Below, piece after piece: positions 1 through 5,211 of a stretch of DNA of 6,268 nt. The stretch is from an uncultured Erysipelotrichaceae bacterium (GTDB lineage Bacteria > Bacillota_I > Bacilli_A > Erysipelotrichales > Erysipelotrichaceae). A model generated the notes under the pieces. It saw only the letters and a program-made list of their open reading frames with translations. It searched no databases and was not told the origin of the DNA. The DNA lies in contig CAKUQM010000065.1 in the NCBI GenBank assembly GCA_934675465.1, forward strand, positions 1 to 6,268. The letters run 5' to 3'. Position numbers and translations under genes: made by a program. The first letter of the stretch is position 1, and each line of letters opens with the position of its first letter.

Positions 1-77
1 GGTCTTTCATCTAGTAAAAGCTTACAGAAACAATTTCCTATAAAGCCAGTACCACCAGTTACTAAGATTGTTTTCAT
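1..77 (-). CDS. rmlB: dTDP-glucose 4,6-dehydratase, N-terminal fragment cut by window edge
   Basis: Only the first 25 codons are present; the gene continues past base 1. The protein begins MKTILVTGGTGFIGN, a Rossmann-fold NAD-binding start with the GxxGxxG pattern of short-chain dehydrogenase/epimerase enzymes. With rmlC and rmlA directly upstream, the expected product is RmlB, which oxidises and dehydrates dTDP-glucose to dTDP-4-keto-6-deoxyglucose in the dTDP-L-rhamnose pathway. The start is supported by an AAGGAGA ribosome binding site 8 nt upstream; that site is made from the last Lys-Glu-Lys codons of rmlC, and only 3 nt separate the rmlC stop from this ATG. RmlD or another sugar-nucleotide epimerase cannot be excluded from 25 residues, but RmlD usually starts with a GxxGQLG pattern that is not seen here. 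Confidence 0.8.
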   Translation of the reverse strand, partial: MKTILVTGGTGFIGNCFCKLLLDER

Positions 78-80
78 GTT

Positions 81-653
81 TTATTTCTCCTTGTATATGA
101 ATTGATTATTTGAGTCAGTAAGGGTTGGACCAATCTTATCTTTTTCAGATAATACCGGTTCTATACCGTTTAATAGACTTCCCCAGTCTACGTTAACTTC
201 AGGGGCATCGTATCTCATGCCTCCTTCTGATTCTTTGTTGTAGATGTTGTCACATTTGTATCTAAATTCGACGTTGTCAGTAAGTGTTAAGAAACCGTGG
301 GCAAAGCCTCTTGGAATATAGAATTGTCTATGGTTTTCTTCACTTAGTTCACAACTTACCCACTCCCCATAAGTAGGACTTCCTTTTCTGATGTCTACTG
401 CTACATCGATTACCTTGCCCTTTGAGCAAGATACTAATTTAGCTTGTGAATAAGGTGGGTTTTGCCAATGAAGGCCTCGTAGGGTACCTTTTAAGCTCGA
501 GAATGACATGTTGTCTTGTACAAATTCGGTTGTAATACCTAATGCTTCATATTTTGGCTTATTATAAGTTTCTGTAAAGAAACCTCTATTGTCTCCATAT
601 ACATCAGTTTCAATAATTAGAACACCTGGAATTTTAGTTTCAATAGCTTTCAT
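81..653 (-). CDS. rmlC: dTDP-4-dehydrorhamnose 3,5-epimerase
   Basis: This 190-residue protein has the usual full RmlC length and cupin fold signature. RmlC epimerises C3 and C5 of dTDP-4-keto-6-deoxyglucose to give dTDP-4-keto-L-rhamnose in the cytoplasm. Visible landmarks are DNRGFFTETY (21-30), VQDNMSFS (45-52), RGLHWQ (59-64) with the catalytic base His62, Lys72 and Asp83 around the active site, IPRGFAHGF (113-121) with His119, and EFRYKCDNIY (129-138) with the likely acid Tyr132. The ATG overlaps the rmlA stop by one base (TAATG), which indicates translational coupling. The 3' end carries the rmlB ribosome binding site. The gene is part of the rmlA-rmlC-rmlB operon and appears intact, with no unusual residues noted. 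Confidence 0.96.
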   Translation of the reverse strand: MKAIETKIPGVLIIETDVYGDNRGFFTETYNKPKYEALGITTEFVQDNMSFSSLKGTLRGLHWQNPPYSQAKLVSCSKGKVIDVAVDIRKGSPTYGEWVSCELSEENHRQFYIPRGFAHGFLTLTDNVEFRYKCDNIYNKESEGGMRYDAPEVNVDWGSLLNGIEPVLSEKDKIGPTLTDSNNQFIYKEK

Positions 654-1540
654 TAGCCTCTTACCTTCCCTTCTGCAACAGCCTTTAAGTGTTGGCCATA
701 TGGACTCTTACCATATTTTGCTGCTGATTCAAGTAGTTCTTCCTTATTGATCCATTCATATCTAAAGGCAATTTCTTCAGGAGCTGAAATCTTAATACCT
801 TGTCTTTTTTCAATCATTTGAACAAATGATGCTGCTTCGATTAAAGAGTCCATAGTACCTGTATCAAGCCATGCAAAGCCTCTTCCAAGTAGTTGAACAT
901 CTAGTTTTCCTTCTTGAAGGTACATTTCATTAAGTGTCGTAATCTCTAGTTCGCCTCTTGGGCTTGGTTTAACTGAATTAGCCTTTTCACTTACACCACT
1001 TGGATAGAAGTAAAGACCAGTAACTGCATAGTTTGATTTAGGATTACTTGGTTTTTCTTCAATAGATAAAGCCTTGCCAGTTTCATCAAATTCTACAACG
1101 CCAAATCTTTCTGGGTCTGGTACATAGTAGCCAAATACGGTAGCTCTATTGTTTTCTTCAGCATTTTTACAAGCTGATTTAAGAATTGAACCAAAGCCTG
1201 CTCCATAGAAGATATTATCTCCTAGGATCATAGCTCCTGCTTCACCGTTTAAGAATTCTTCGCCAAGGATGAATGCTTGTGCTAGACCATCAGGACTTGG
1301 TTGTACCTTGTATGATAGATGTACACCAAATTGACTTCCATCACCTAAAAGTGATTCGAATCTTGGAGTATCTGTTGGTGTTGAAATAATTAGGATGTCT
1401 TTAATACCCGCTAGCATCAATGTGCTTAGAGGATAATAGATCATTGGTTTGTCATAGACTGGTAATAGTTGTTTACTTGTTACCATAGTTAGTGGATATA
1501 GTCTTGTTCCACTGCCGCCTGCTAGAATAATACCTTTCAT
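653..1540 (-). CDS. rmlA: glucose-1-phosphate thymidylyltransferase
   Basis: This 295-residue protein is full length for the short RmlA class. It makes dTDP-glucose and pyrophosphate from dTTP and glucose-1-phosphate, the committed and feedback-controlled step towards dTDP-L-rhamnose for cell-wall polysaccharide. Diagnostic motifs are the nucleotide-binding signature LAGGSGTRLYPLT (6-18), SKQLLPVYDKPM (22-33), QPSPDGLAQAF (80-90), the metal-binding LGDNIFYG (Asp108), EEKP (161-164), PRGELEITTLN (194-204) and WLDTGT (224-229) with the second metal ligand Asp226. A GAGGTG ribosome binding site 6-7 nt before the ATG fixes the start. It is the first gene of the rml operon, 55 bp after the MerR-methyltransferase gene, with a promoter inside that gap. 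Confidence 0.97.
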   Translation of the reverse strand: MKGIILAGGSGTRLYPLTMVTSKQLLPVYDKPMIYYPLSTLMLAGIKDILIISTPTDTPRFESLLGDGSQFGVHLSYKVQPSPDGLAQAFILGEEFLNGEAGAMILGDNIFYGAGFGSILKSACKNAEENNRATVFGYYVPDPERFGVVEFDETGKALSIEEKPSNPKSNYAVTGLYFYPSGVSEKANSVKPSPRGELEITTLNEMYLQEGKLDVQLLGRGFAWLDTGTMDSLIEAASFVQMIEKRQGIKISAPEEIAFRYEWINKEELLESAAKYGKSPYGQHLKAVAEGKVRG

Positions 1541-1560
1541 AGTTTACACCTCACAGTTTA

Positions 1561-1591
1561 ACTATAATGTGTGCCCTAAGGGCATAGTCAA
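1561..1591 (-). promoter_or_regulatory. rml operon promoter with 19-bp spacer and internal dyad
   Basis: On the minus strand, TTGACT (1591-1586) and TATAGT (1566-1561) are separated by 19 bp. The spacer holds a perfect 13-bp dyad, TGCCCTAAGGGCA on the plus strand (1572-1584). An overlong spacer filled by a dyad is the classical MerR-family arrangement, in which the regulator untwists the DNA to align the two hexamers. A MerR-type regulator gene ends only 5 bp upstream of the -35. Initiation near 1554 would give a leader of about 14 nt that still includes the GAGGTG site. A weaker alternative -10 (CATTAT, 16-bp spacer) exists. That the dyad is the operator of the adjacent regulator is inference. 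Confidence 0.6.
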
Positions 1592-1595
1592 GGGT

Positions 1596-2774
1596 TTATT
1601 TAAAAGAAATGAAAATTCCAGCATCTTTTGTGACCTTGAAACCATTTTTCATCTTCTTAGACACAAATAATTTAAAATCCTTAAACTTATCGACAATATA
1701 TCTATTTTGATTACCATGACAAGATAGTATATAGGTTATTAGTAGATTCTCGTCTATTATGTTTAATGAATCTAGATAGCTATACCAAGTTACATTATTA
1801 AATTCCTTGCATAGTATCTCTCTACCATTTTCTTTACCAAACTTTTCATATAGTTTGTCTTTAGATAATTCAATTCTTGGTTCAAATTCTTTTACTAGTT
1901 CATCTACTTCATGCATATGTTTTGATGAATAGGTGCTACATATAAATTTACCGTTATCTTTTAGTACTCTATGTATTTCTTTTAGAGCTAAAGGTATATC
2001 GTCTAAATAAAATAACACATGGTTGGCAATAACGATGTCAAATGTTTCATCATTGAAGTTAATACATTGTCCATCAATTACTTTAAAAGTAAAACGTTTA
2101 TCATTTTTAAGTTTTAAGTCGACATCTCTAATCATACCTGATGAAATATCAGATAATACTATTTCAATATTATTTGGTAATAAATTATAGTTTTCTAACC
2201 ACATAGAGCCATCACCACAGCCTAGTTCTAATGCACGTATATTCTCTTTAACTTCACTAAGTCTATATATCCATTTAAACCATGATTCGCTATTAGTTGA
2301 ACACAATTTATGTAAAGAGATACGAGCTTCGATGTTAGAAGAATTCTCATATTGTTTCTTGATGGATTCTTCCATTTCTTTATTATTTACTTTATCAATC
2401 ATAGATGCCCAATCAATTTTTTCACCCTTTTCAATCATTTCATTGGCATTGATTAGTGCATCCTTGATTCTCTTTAATTGTTCAATACGCTCATTAACGA
2501 AATAAGTTTGCATATGAAGGGATTTGTTTAAGAATGAGGTATCGTTACTATAGAAGGTCATTTGTTTAATGTCGGCTAAAGAAAAGCCTAAATACTTAAG
2601 AAAAAGTATTTGTTGAAGATGACCCAAGTCTTCATCAGTATAATAGTGTTGTCCCTTTTCATCAATTAAAGTAGGATTAAGCACATTATGTTCATTATAG
2701 TAGCGTAGGGTCTTTTTAGTAATATGACCTTTTTTAATAAATTCGCCTGTAGAATAGTATCCTTGTTTTTTCAT
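1596..2774 (-). CDS. MerR-family regulator fused to class I SAM-dependent methyltransferase
   Basis: This is a 392-residue two-domain protein. Residues 6-72 form a MerR-type winged helix: YYSTGEFIKKGHITKKTLRY carries the helix-turn-helix, followed by HYYTDEDL and FLKYLGFSLADIKQM. Residues 90-150 are rich in Lys/Glu/Ile and probably form the dimerisation coiled coil. From about 178 comes a class I methyltransferase: LELGCGDG (182-189, SAM binding), an acidic Asp209 after the next strand (IVLSD), FDIVIANHVLFYLDD (245-259) and HRVLKDNGKF (268-277). The enzyme half is in the position where MerR relatives keep an effector-binding domain, so SAM or the methyl acceptor may be the sensed ligand; this is inference and the acceptor is unknown. 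No good Shine-Dalgarno sequence precedes the ATG, and TATAAT lies one base before it. It follows the ald terminator and precedes the rml promoter, so it may act on either neighbour. Confidence 0.9.
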   Translation of the reverse strand: MKKQGYYSTGEFIKKGHITKKTLRYYNEHNVLNPTLIDEKGQHYYTDEDLGHLQQILFLKYLGFSLADIKQMTFYSNDTSFLNKSLHMQTYFVNERIEQLKRIKDALINANEMIEKGEKIDWASMIDKVNNKEMEESIKKQYENSSNIEARISLHKLCSTNSESWFKWIYRLSEVKENIRALELGCGDGSMWLENYNLLPNNIEIVLSDISSGMIRDVDLKLKNDKRFTFKVIDGQCINFNDETFDIVIANHVLFYLDDIPLALKEIHRVLKDNGKFICSTYSSKHMHEVDELVKEFEPRIELSKDKLYEKFGKENGREILCKEFNNVTWYSYLDSLNIIDENLLITYILSCHGNQNRYIVDKFKDFKLFVSKKMKNGFKVTKDAGIFISFK

Positions 2775-2784
2775 TATTATAATT

Positions 2785-2819
2785 CTATAAAAAAATAAGG
2801 ATAAGGTAAAACCTTATCC
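2785..2819 (-). terminator. Intrinsic terminator of ald, overlapping its stop codon
   Basis: Read on the minus strand, GGATAAGGT, a 3-nt TTT loop and ACCTTATCC make a perfect 9-bp stem (2819-2799), followed by TTATTTTTTTAT. This is a textbook rho-independent terminator. The ald TAA (2816-2814) lies inside the first arm, so the last translated codons form the stem. It should separate ald from the MerR-methyltransferase gene, whose ATG is only 39 bp beyond the ald stop. Confidence 0.9.
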
Positions 2820-3911
2820 CGCATAGTATTCATAACCTAGCGCATCAGCTAGATTCTTATTAGTAACCTTACCATCATAGATGTTAAGACCATTTCTAAT
2901 ACTAGTATTCTTAATAGCTTCTTCTACTCCATTGTCAGCTATTAATAGACCATATCTTAAAGTAGCATTAGTTAAAGCTAAGGTAGAAGTATAAGGTACA
3001 GCACCTGGCATATTACCTACACAATAGTGAACTACTCCCTCTTCAATAAAGATTGGATCATCATGTACAGTTACATGACTAGATTCACAACACCCTCCTT
3101 GGTCAATCGCAATATCAACGATTACGGCACCTTTTTTCATTAGTTTTAAGTGTTCTCTTCTTACTAATTTTGGTGTTTTACCACCTGGTATTAAGACAGA
3201 ACCAATGACAAGGTCTGCAGTTGCTAATGCTTTTCTTATATTACTTTCTGTAGAATATAGAGTATTAACAGAAGCACCAAAGATATCTTCTAAGTAAGCT
3301 AGTCTATTTGGATCGATATCTAATAGTGTTACTTGGGCATCAATACCAACAGCAGCCTTAGCAGCATATGTTCCTGCTACGCCACCTCCGATAATAACAA
3401 TCTTTCCTCTTTCTACTCCTGGTACACCACCTAGTAGGATGCCTCTACCACCATAGCTTTTTTCAATGTATTTAGCACCTTCTTGAATTGATAGTCTTCC
3501 TGCAATTTGAGACATTGGACGAAGACAAGGTAGATTGCCTTGATTGTCTGTTATTGTTTCATATCCTATAGCTTTAATCTTCTTTTCTAGTAACACTTTA
3601 CATAAAGATGGGTTAGCTGCTAAGTGTAAGTAAGTAAATAAGATTAATCCTTCATGCATCAATTCATATTCACATTCTTCAGGTTCCTTTACCTTTATAA
3701 TCATTTCTGATTTGTCCCATACTTCTTTAGCAGTGTTACAAATAATACCACCACACTTTACATATTCTTCATCACTAAAACCAGCACCCTCACCAGCACC
3801 AGTTTCAATTAATACTGTATGTCCATGTCTTATATAGTCAGCTACATTATCAGGTGTTAAACCTACTCTGTATTCATGATTCTTTAATTCTTTTGTTGTA
3901 CCTATAATCAT
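2814..3911 (-). CDS. ald: Alanine dehydrogenase
   Basis: This 365-residue protein has the family's usual length. It catalyses the reversible NAD-linked deamination of L-alanine to pyruvate and ammonium in the cytoplasm, normally as a hexamer. All the key residues fall at the standard family numbers: Arg15 (HEYRVGLTP) and Lys75 (KVKEPEE) bind substrate, His96 (TYLHLA) is catalytic, GGGVAG (175-180) is the dinucleotide loop, Asp198 ends the next strand and selects NAD over NADP, and Asp270 (DIAIDQGG) is catalytic. GNMPGAVPYTSTLALTNAT (299-317) is the typical C-terminal signature. A GAGGA site 7 nt upstream supports the ATG. The gene has its own promoter region and terminator, so it is probably monocistronic. 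Confidence 0.97.
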   Translation of the reverse strand: MIIGTTKELKNHEYRVGLTPDNVADYIRHGHTVLIETGAGEGAGFSDEEYVKCGGIICNTAKEVWDKSEMIIKVKEPEECEYELMHEGLILFTYLHLAANPSLCKVLLEKKIKAIGYETITDNQGNLPCLRPMSQIAGRLSIQEGAKYIEKSYGGRGILLGGVPGVERGKIVIIGGGVAGTYAAKAAVGIDAQVTLLDIDPNRLAYLEDIFGASVNTLYSTESNIRKALATADLVIGSVLIPGGKTPKLVRREHLKLMKKGAVIVDIAIDQGGCCESSHVTVHDDPIFIEEGVVHYCVGNMPGAVPYTSTLALTNATLRYGLLIADNGVEEAIKNTSIRNGLNIYDGKVTNKNLADALGYEYYAG

Positions 3912-3986
3912 AATAATATCCTCATCAAAAATAATTCTAGATTATTTTACCATCTCATGCTCTTATCTTGTTTATACAATTGTAAG

Positions 3987-4015
3987 AATTTATCATTGAA
4001 TGAAAAATGTTGCAA
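3987..4015 (-). promoter_or_regulatory. Candidate ald promoter
   Basis: On the minus strand, TTGCAA (4015-4010) and TAAATT (3992-3987) are spaced by exactly 17 bp. Each hexamer matches the sigma-A consensus at 4 of 6 positions. Transcription would start near 3980, giving a leader of about 70 nt before the ald ATG. The twin palindromes at 4019-4081 lie immediately upstream of the -35. The hexamers are moderate, so this is a candidate only. Confidence 0.45.
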
Positions 4016-4018
4016 GGG

Positions 4019-4081
4019 AACTATTCGGAAATATCGAATAGTTGAACCGCCTAATGAACTATCCGAAAATAACGGATAGTT
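4019..4081. repeat. Two homologous 25-bp palindromes upstream of ald
   Basis: Palindrome 1 (4019-4043) has arms AACTATTCG and CGAATAGTT around 7 bp. Palindrome 2 (4057-4081) has arms AACTATCCG and CGGATAGTT, also around 7 bp. They share the form AACTATYCG-N7-CGRATAGTT and differ by one arm position that changes on both sides, so pairing or symmetry is kept. Their centres are 38 bp apart. Placed at about -51 and -89 relative to the candidate ald start, they look like paired sites for a dimeric regulator. Hairpins in an RNA are the alternative. I do not recognise the regulator. Confidence 0.75.
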
Positions 4082-4153
4082 TAAAACATCCATTAACAAA
4101 CATCAACATCAATAAACAACAATATTTGATATATTATAAGTGTAGATATTTTT

Positions 4154-4201
4154 TAGGACTGTAGTCTGCGAGTATCAAATGAAATAGGACAGTGGTCAGC
4201 G
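4154..4201 (+). repeat. 17-nt motif repeated at 31-bp period, possible small RNA body
   Basis: TAGGACTGTAGTCTGCG (4154-4170) and TAGGACAGTGGTCAGCG (4185-4201) match at 14 of 17 positions. The three differences are evenly placed, and GAC..GTC mini-hairpins are possible in each copy. An intrinsic terminator on the same strand follows at once, so the stretch may be the body of a short plus-strand RNA of roughly 80-110 nt. No clean promoter was found; TTGATA at 4126 has no well-spaced -10. The pattern matches no riboswitch I know. No plus-strand gene follows, which argues for a free-standing RNA. Confidence 0.4.
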
Positions 4202-4202
4202 T

Positions 4203-4235
4203 AAACGCCTTCCCTTTTAAGGATAAGGTGTTTTT
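4203..4235 (+). terminator. Plus-strand intrinsic terminator
   Basis: AAACGCCTT (4203-4211) pairs with AAGGTGTTT (4225-4233), including one G-T pair. An inner CC/GG pairing follows, and the T run TTTTT continues into ATATA. Read on the minus strand the hairpin has no T tract, so it is not a good terminator for the toxin gene. It implies plus-strand transcription through 4154-4201. Confidence 0.65.
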
Positions 4236-4291
4236 ATATATGATTAATACGAAAAAGTAGTTAAAATTACTAATTAAATAATATTGACTAT

Positions 4292-4771
4292 TCACTGTGT
4301 TAAGAGTTCTTTCTCAATTTTTATTACATCCGGAAAAATCAAATTATGTCCATTCCTTTGGAGCGCAAGAACCTTCTTCGCTTTCAATACCAGCTCTTTT
4401 TCTAGTATTCCATCAACACTAACAGGAATGTTTGTTGCCCTGTAACAATACTCATTTATTATATATTTGGGAGTTACAGGGCACATATTTTGAATTAAAA
4501 AAGCTTTTCTGTGTCCCACAACATCGCCAAACACGATCGTATCACACTTACCGTGTCTTTGTATTTTATTATTATATATCGCTGTATATTTATATACTTG
4601 AGATGAAATTGGAATCACCCAAAAGAGTCCTGTATTCATATCTTGAAAAGCATAAAAACAAGGCCTACCGTGAGATTGACCGTTAATTGTTTCCTTATTT
4701 TGCATTAAATTCGAATCTGGAAAATCAATAAAGTATTGATCACTCAAAAAGTAAAAATGTCCTGTATCCAT
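4292..4771 (-). CDS. cptN: Type III toxin-antitoxin toxin, CptN/ToxN-like endoribonuclease
   Basis: The 159-residue protein resembles the CptN branch of the ToxN/AbiQ toxins known from Coprococcus and Eubacterium rectale. These are small endoribonucleases held inactive by a repeat RNA and active in growth arrest or phage defence. Landmarks are HFYFLSDQYFIDFPD (5-19), GRPCFYAF (35-42), FWVIPISSQ (50-58, where the nucleophilic Ser/Thr region of this fold lies), KCDTIVFGDV (75-84), LIQNMCPVTPKYI (92-104) and a helical C-terminus with KKVLALQRNG (132-141). An AGGAG site 10 nt upstream supports the ATG. The assignment rests mainly on the context: pseudoknot-forming tandem repeats, then a terminator, directly upstream on the same strand. 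Active-site assignment is by analogy. No strong terminator follows; a weak stem with TTTTT lies at about 4251-4272. Confidence 0.85.
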   Translation of the reverse strand: MDTGHFYFLSDQYFIDFPDSNLMQNKETINGQSHGRPCFYAFQDMNTGLFWVIPISSQVYKYTAIYNNKIQRHGKCDTIVFGDVVGHRKAFLIQNMCPVTPKYIINEYCYRATNIPVSVDGILEKELVLKAKKVLALQRNGHNLIFPDVIKIEKELLTQ

Positions 4772-4793
4772 TTCCTATTATCTCCTAGTAATA

Positions 4794-4821
4794 AAGAAAC
4801 TCCATATATATGGAGTTTCTT
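4794..4821 (-). terminator. Terminator between antitoxin RNA and toxin gene
   Basis: Positions 4794-4821 form a perfect 28-nt palindrome with AAGAAACTCC and GGAGTTTCTT arms around an ATATATAT centre. On the minus strand the descending arm GTTTCTT runs into TATT. In type III systems a leaky terminator at this position gives abundant antitoxin RNA and little toxin mRNA. The toxin ribosome binding site starts only a few bases after it. Confidence 0.85.
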
Positions 4822-4824
4822 AAA

Positions 4825-4917
4825 ATTTGTGCTCGACCTTTTAATGAGTCGCATATCGAGTAGCGACAAACATTTGTGCTCGACCTTTTATTAGTCGCAT
4901 ATCGAGTAGCGACAAAC
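4825..4917 (-). repeat. Tandem repeat array of the antitoxin, two units of 46-47 nt
   Basis: The units are 4872-4917 and 4825-4871, identical except for one substitution/indel zone in the linker before the GGTCGAGC segment. A 5' remnant of the unit tail (CAAATG, 4922-4917) precedes the first unit, so the array begins with a partial unit. Unit length and count fit CptI arrays, which are short, rather than ToxI arrays with five or more units. Confidence 0.95.
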
Positions 4918-4944
4918 ATTTGAGATAGCTTTCTATCTAATTTA

Positions 4945-4973
4945 ATTGTAAACTCAAGAAGCACAAATGTCAA
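4945..4973 (-). promoter_or_regulatory. Antitoxin-toxin promoter
   Basis: On the minus strand, TTGACA (4973-4968) is a perfect -35. A 17-bp spacer separates it from TACAAT (4950-4945), a 5-of-6 -10. The start is expected near 4938, at the first base of the 5' hairpin of the antitoxin RNA. A strong constitutive promoter is what type III modules need to keep antitoxin RNA in excess. Confidence 0.85.
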
Positions 4974-5000
4974 TTGATAAAAAGCATAGGCATTTGTGCT
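4960..5000. repeat. Inverted repeat of the antitoxin repeat tail, flanking the -35
   Basis: AGCACAAATG (4960-4969) and CATTTGTGCT (4991-5000) are perfect 10-bp inverted arms around 21 bp. The same 10-mer is the joint between antitoxin units (CATTTGTGCT at 4871-4880), with a 9-base match at 4825-4833. The inner arm overlaps the -35 and spacer of the antitoxin promoter, while the outer arm lies upstream of the transcript. It could be a vestige of an older, longer array or an operator. Confidence 0.7.
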
Positions 5001-5211
5001 AACAAGCCAACAAAAGGAGCTTCTATCGGTAAAAGCCAACAACATAATATCGACTAGCTCTTCACTTATATTCCGCTTATCCTAAAGGACTGAGCAAGCG
5101 GAGAAATTATCAAGGAGCAACCCTTTTTAACTTCACTTATAATGTATCACGAAATAATGATATTTTCTATCAATCCTAATCATTAAATTGTGGCACAGCA
5201 CCATTAAACCT
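5001..5211. other. Non-coding spacer with direct repeats and one stem-loop
   Basis: No convincing gene lies here. It holds a 13-bp direct repeat, CTTCACTTATATT (5060-5072) and CTTCACTTATAAT (5131-5143), 71 bp apart with 12 of 13 matches. TCCGCTT (5072-5078) pairs with AAGCGGA (5096-5102), but no T run follows on either strand, so it is not a terminator. AGCCAACA also occurs twice (5005-5012, 5034-5041). Nothing in it is clearly a promoter for the genes on either side. Confidence 0.6.

Larger units (their letters stand above)
4794..4938 (-). ncRNA. cptI: Type III antitoxin RNA (CptI-like), two pseudoknot repeats
   Basis: The predicted RNA starts near 4938 and ends at the 4794-4821 terminator. 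It opens with a perfect hairpin (AGATAG, loop AAAG, CTATCT, 4938-4923). Two tandem units follow: 4917-4872 (46 nt) and 4871-4825 (47 nt). They differ only in the short TAATAAAA / TCATTAAAA linker. In each unit GTCGC pairs with GCGAC, and CTCGA inside that loop pairs with a downstream TCGAG, giving an H-type pseudoknot. The stem positions are 4913-4909 with 4898-4894 and 4906-4902 with 4883-4879 in unit 1, and 4867-4863 with 4852-4848 and 4860-4856 with 4836-4832 in unit 2. The A-rich linkers (GCACAAATG) are the likely toxin cutting sites. Each processed pseudoknot would neutralise the toxin by RNA-protein binding. Confidence 0.88.

Noticed and set aside
1572..1584. TGCCCTAAGGGCA read as a terminator of the MerR-methyltransferase gene
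   Set aside because: The stem is only 6 bp around a single base, which is too tight to form a hairpin, and no T run follows. Its placement between promoter hexamers favours an operator.
4138..4147. AAGTGTAGAT, resembling the 3' handle of Cas12a CRISPR repeats
   Set aside because: The pairing TCTAC arm is missing upstream, the motif is not repeated with spacers, and no cas gene is present. A coincidence of ten bases.
4432..4686. Plus-strand open frame of 84 codons
   Set aside because: It lies antisense inside the toxin gene, has an aromatic-rich composition with no family resemblance, and has no ribosome binding site.
4825..4917. Possible CRISPR array from two tandem 46-47-bp units
   Set aside because: The units are directly adjacent with no variable spacers, fold as pseudoknots, and sit between a promoter and a toxin gene, which fits a type III antitoxin.
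4785..5045. Minus-strand open frame of 86 codons
   Set aside because: It spans the antitoxin promoter, repeats and terminator, has no ribosome binding site, and its residues simply translate the repeats and the palindrome. It is an RNA gene read as protein.
5072..5102. TCCGCTT/AAGCGGA stem-loop as a terminator or attachment site
   Set aside because: No T run follows on either strand, and no integrase or matching second site is visible.
5155..5174. TGATA/TATCA stem downstream of the DUF6718-like gene as a terminator
   Set aside because: It is a 5-bp, almost entirely AT stem with a poor T run; not credible as an intrinsic terminator.
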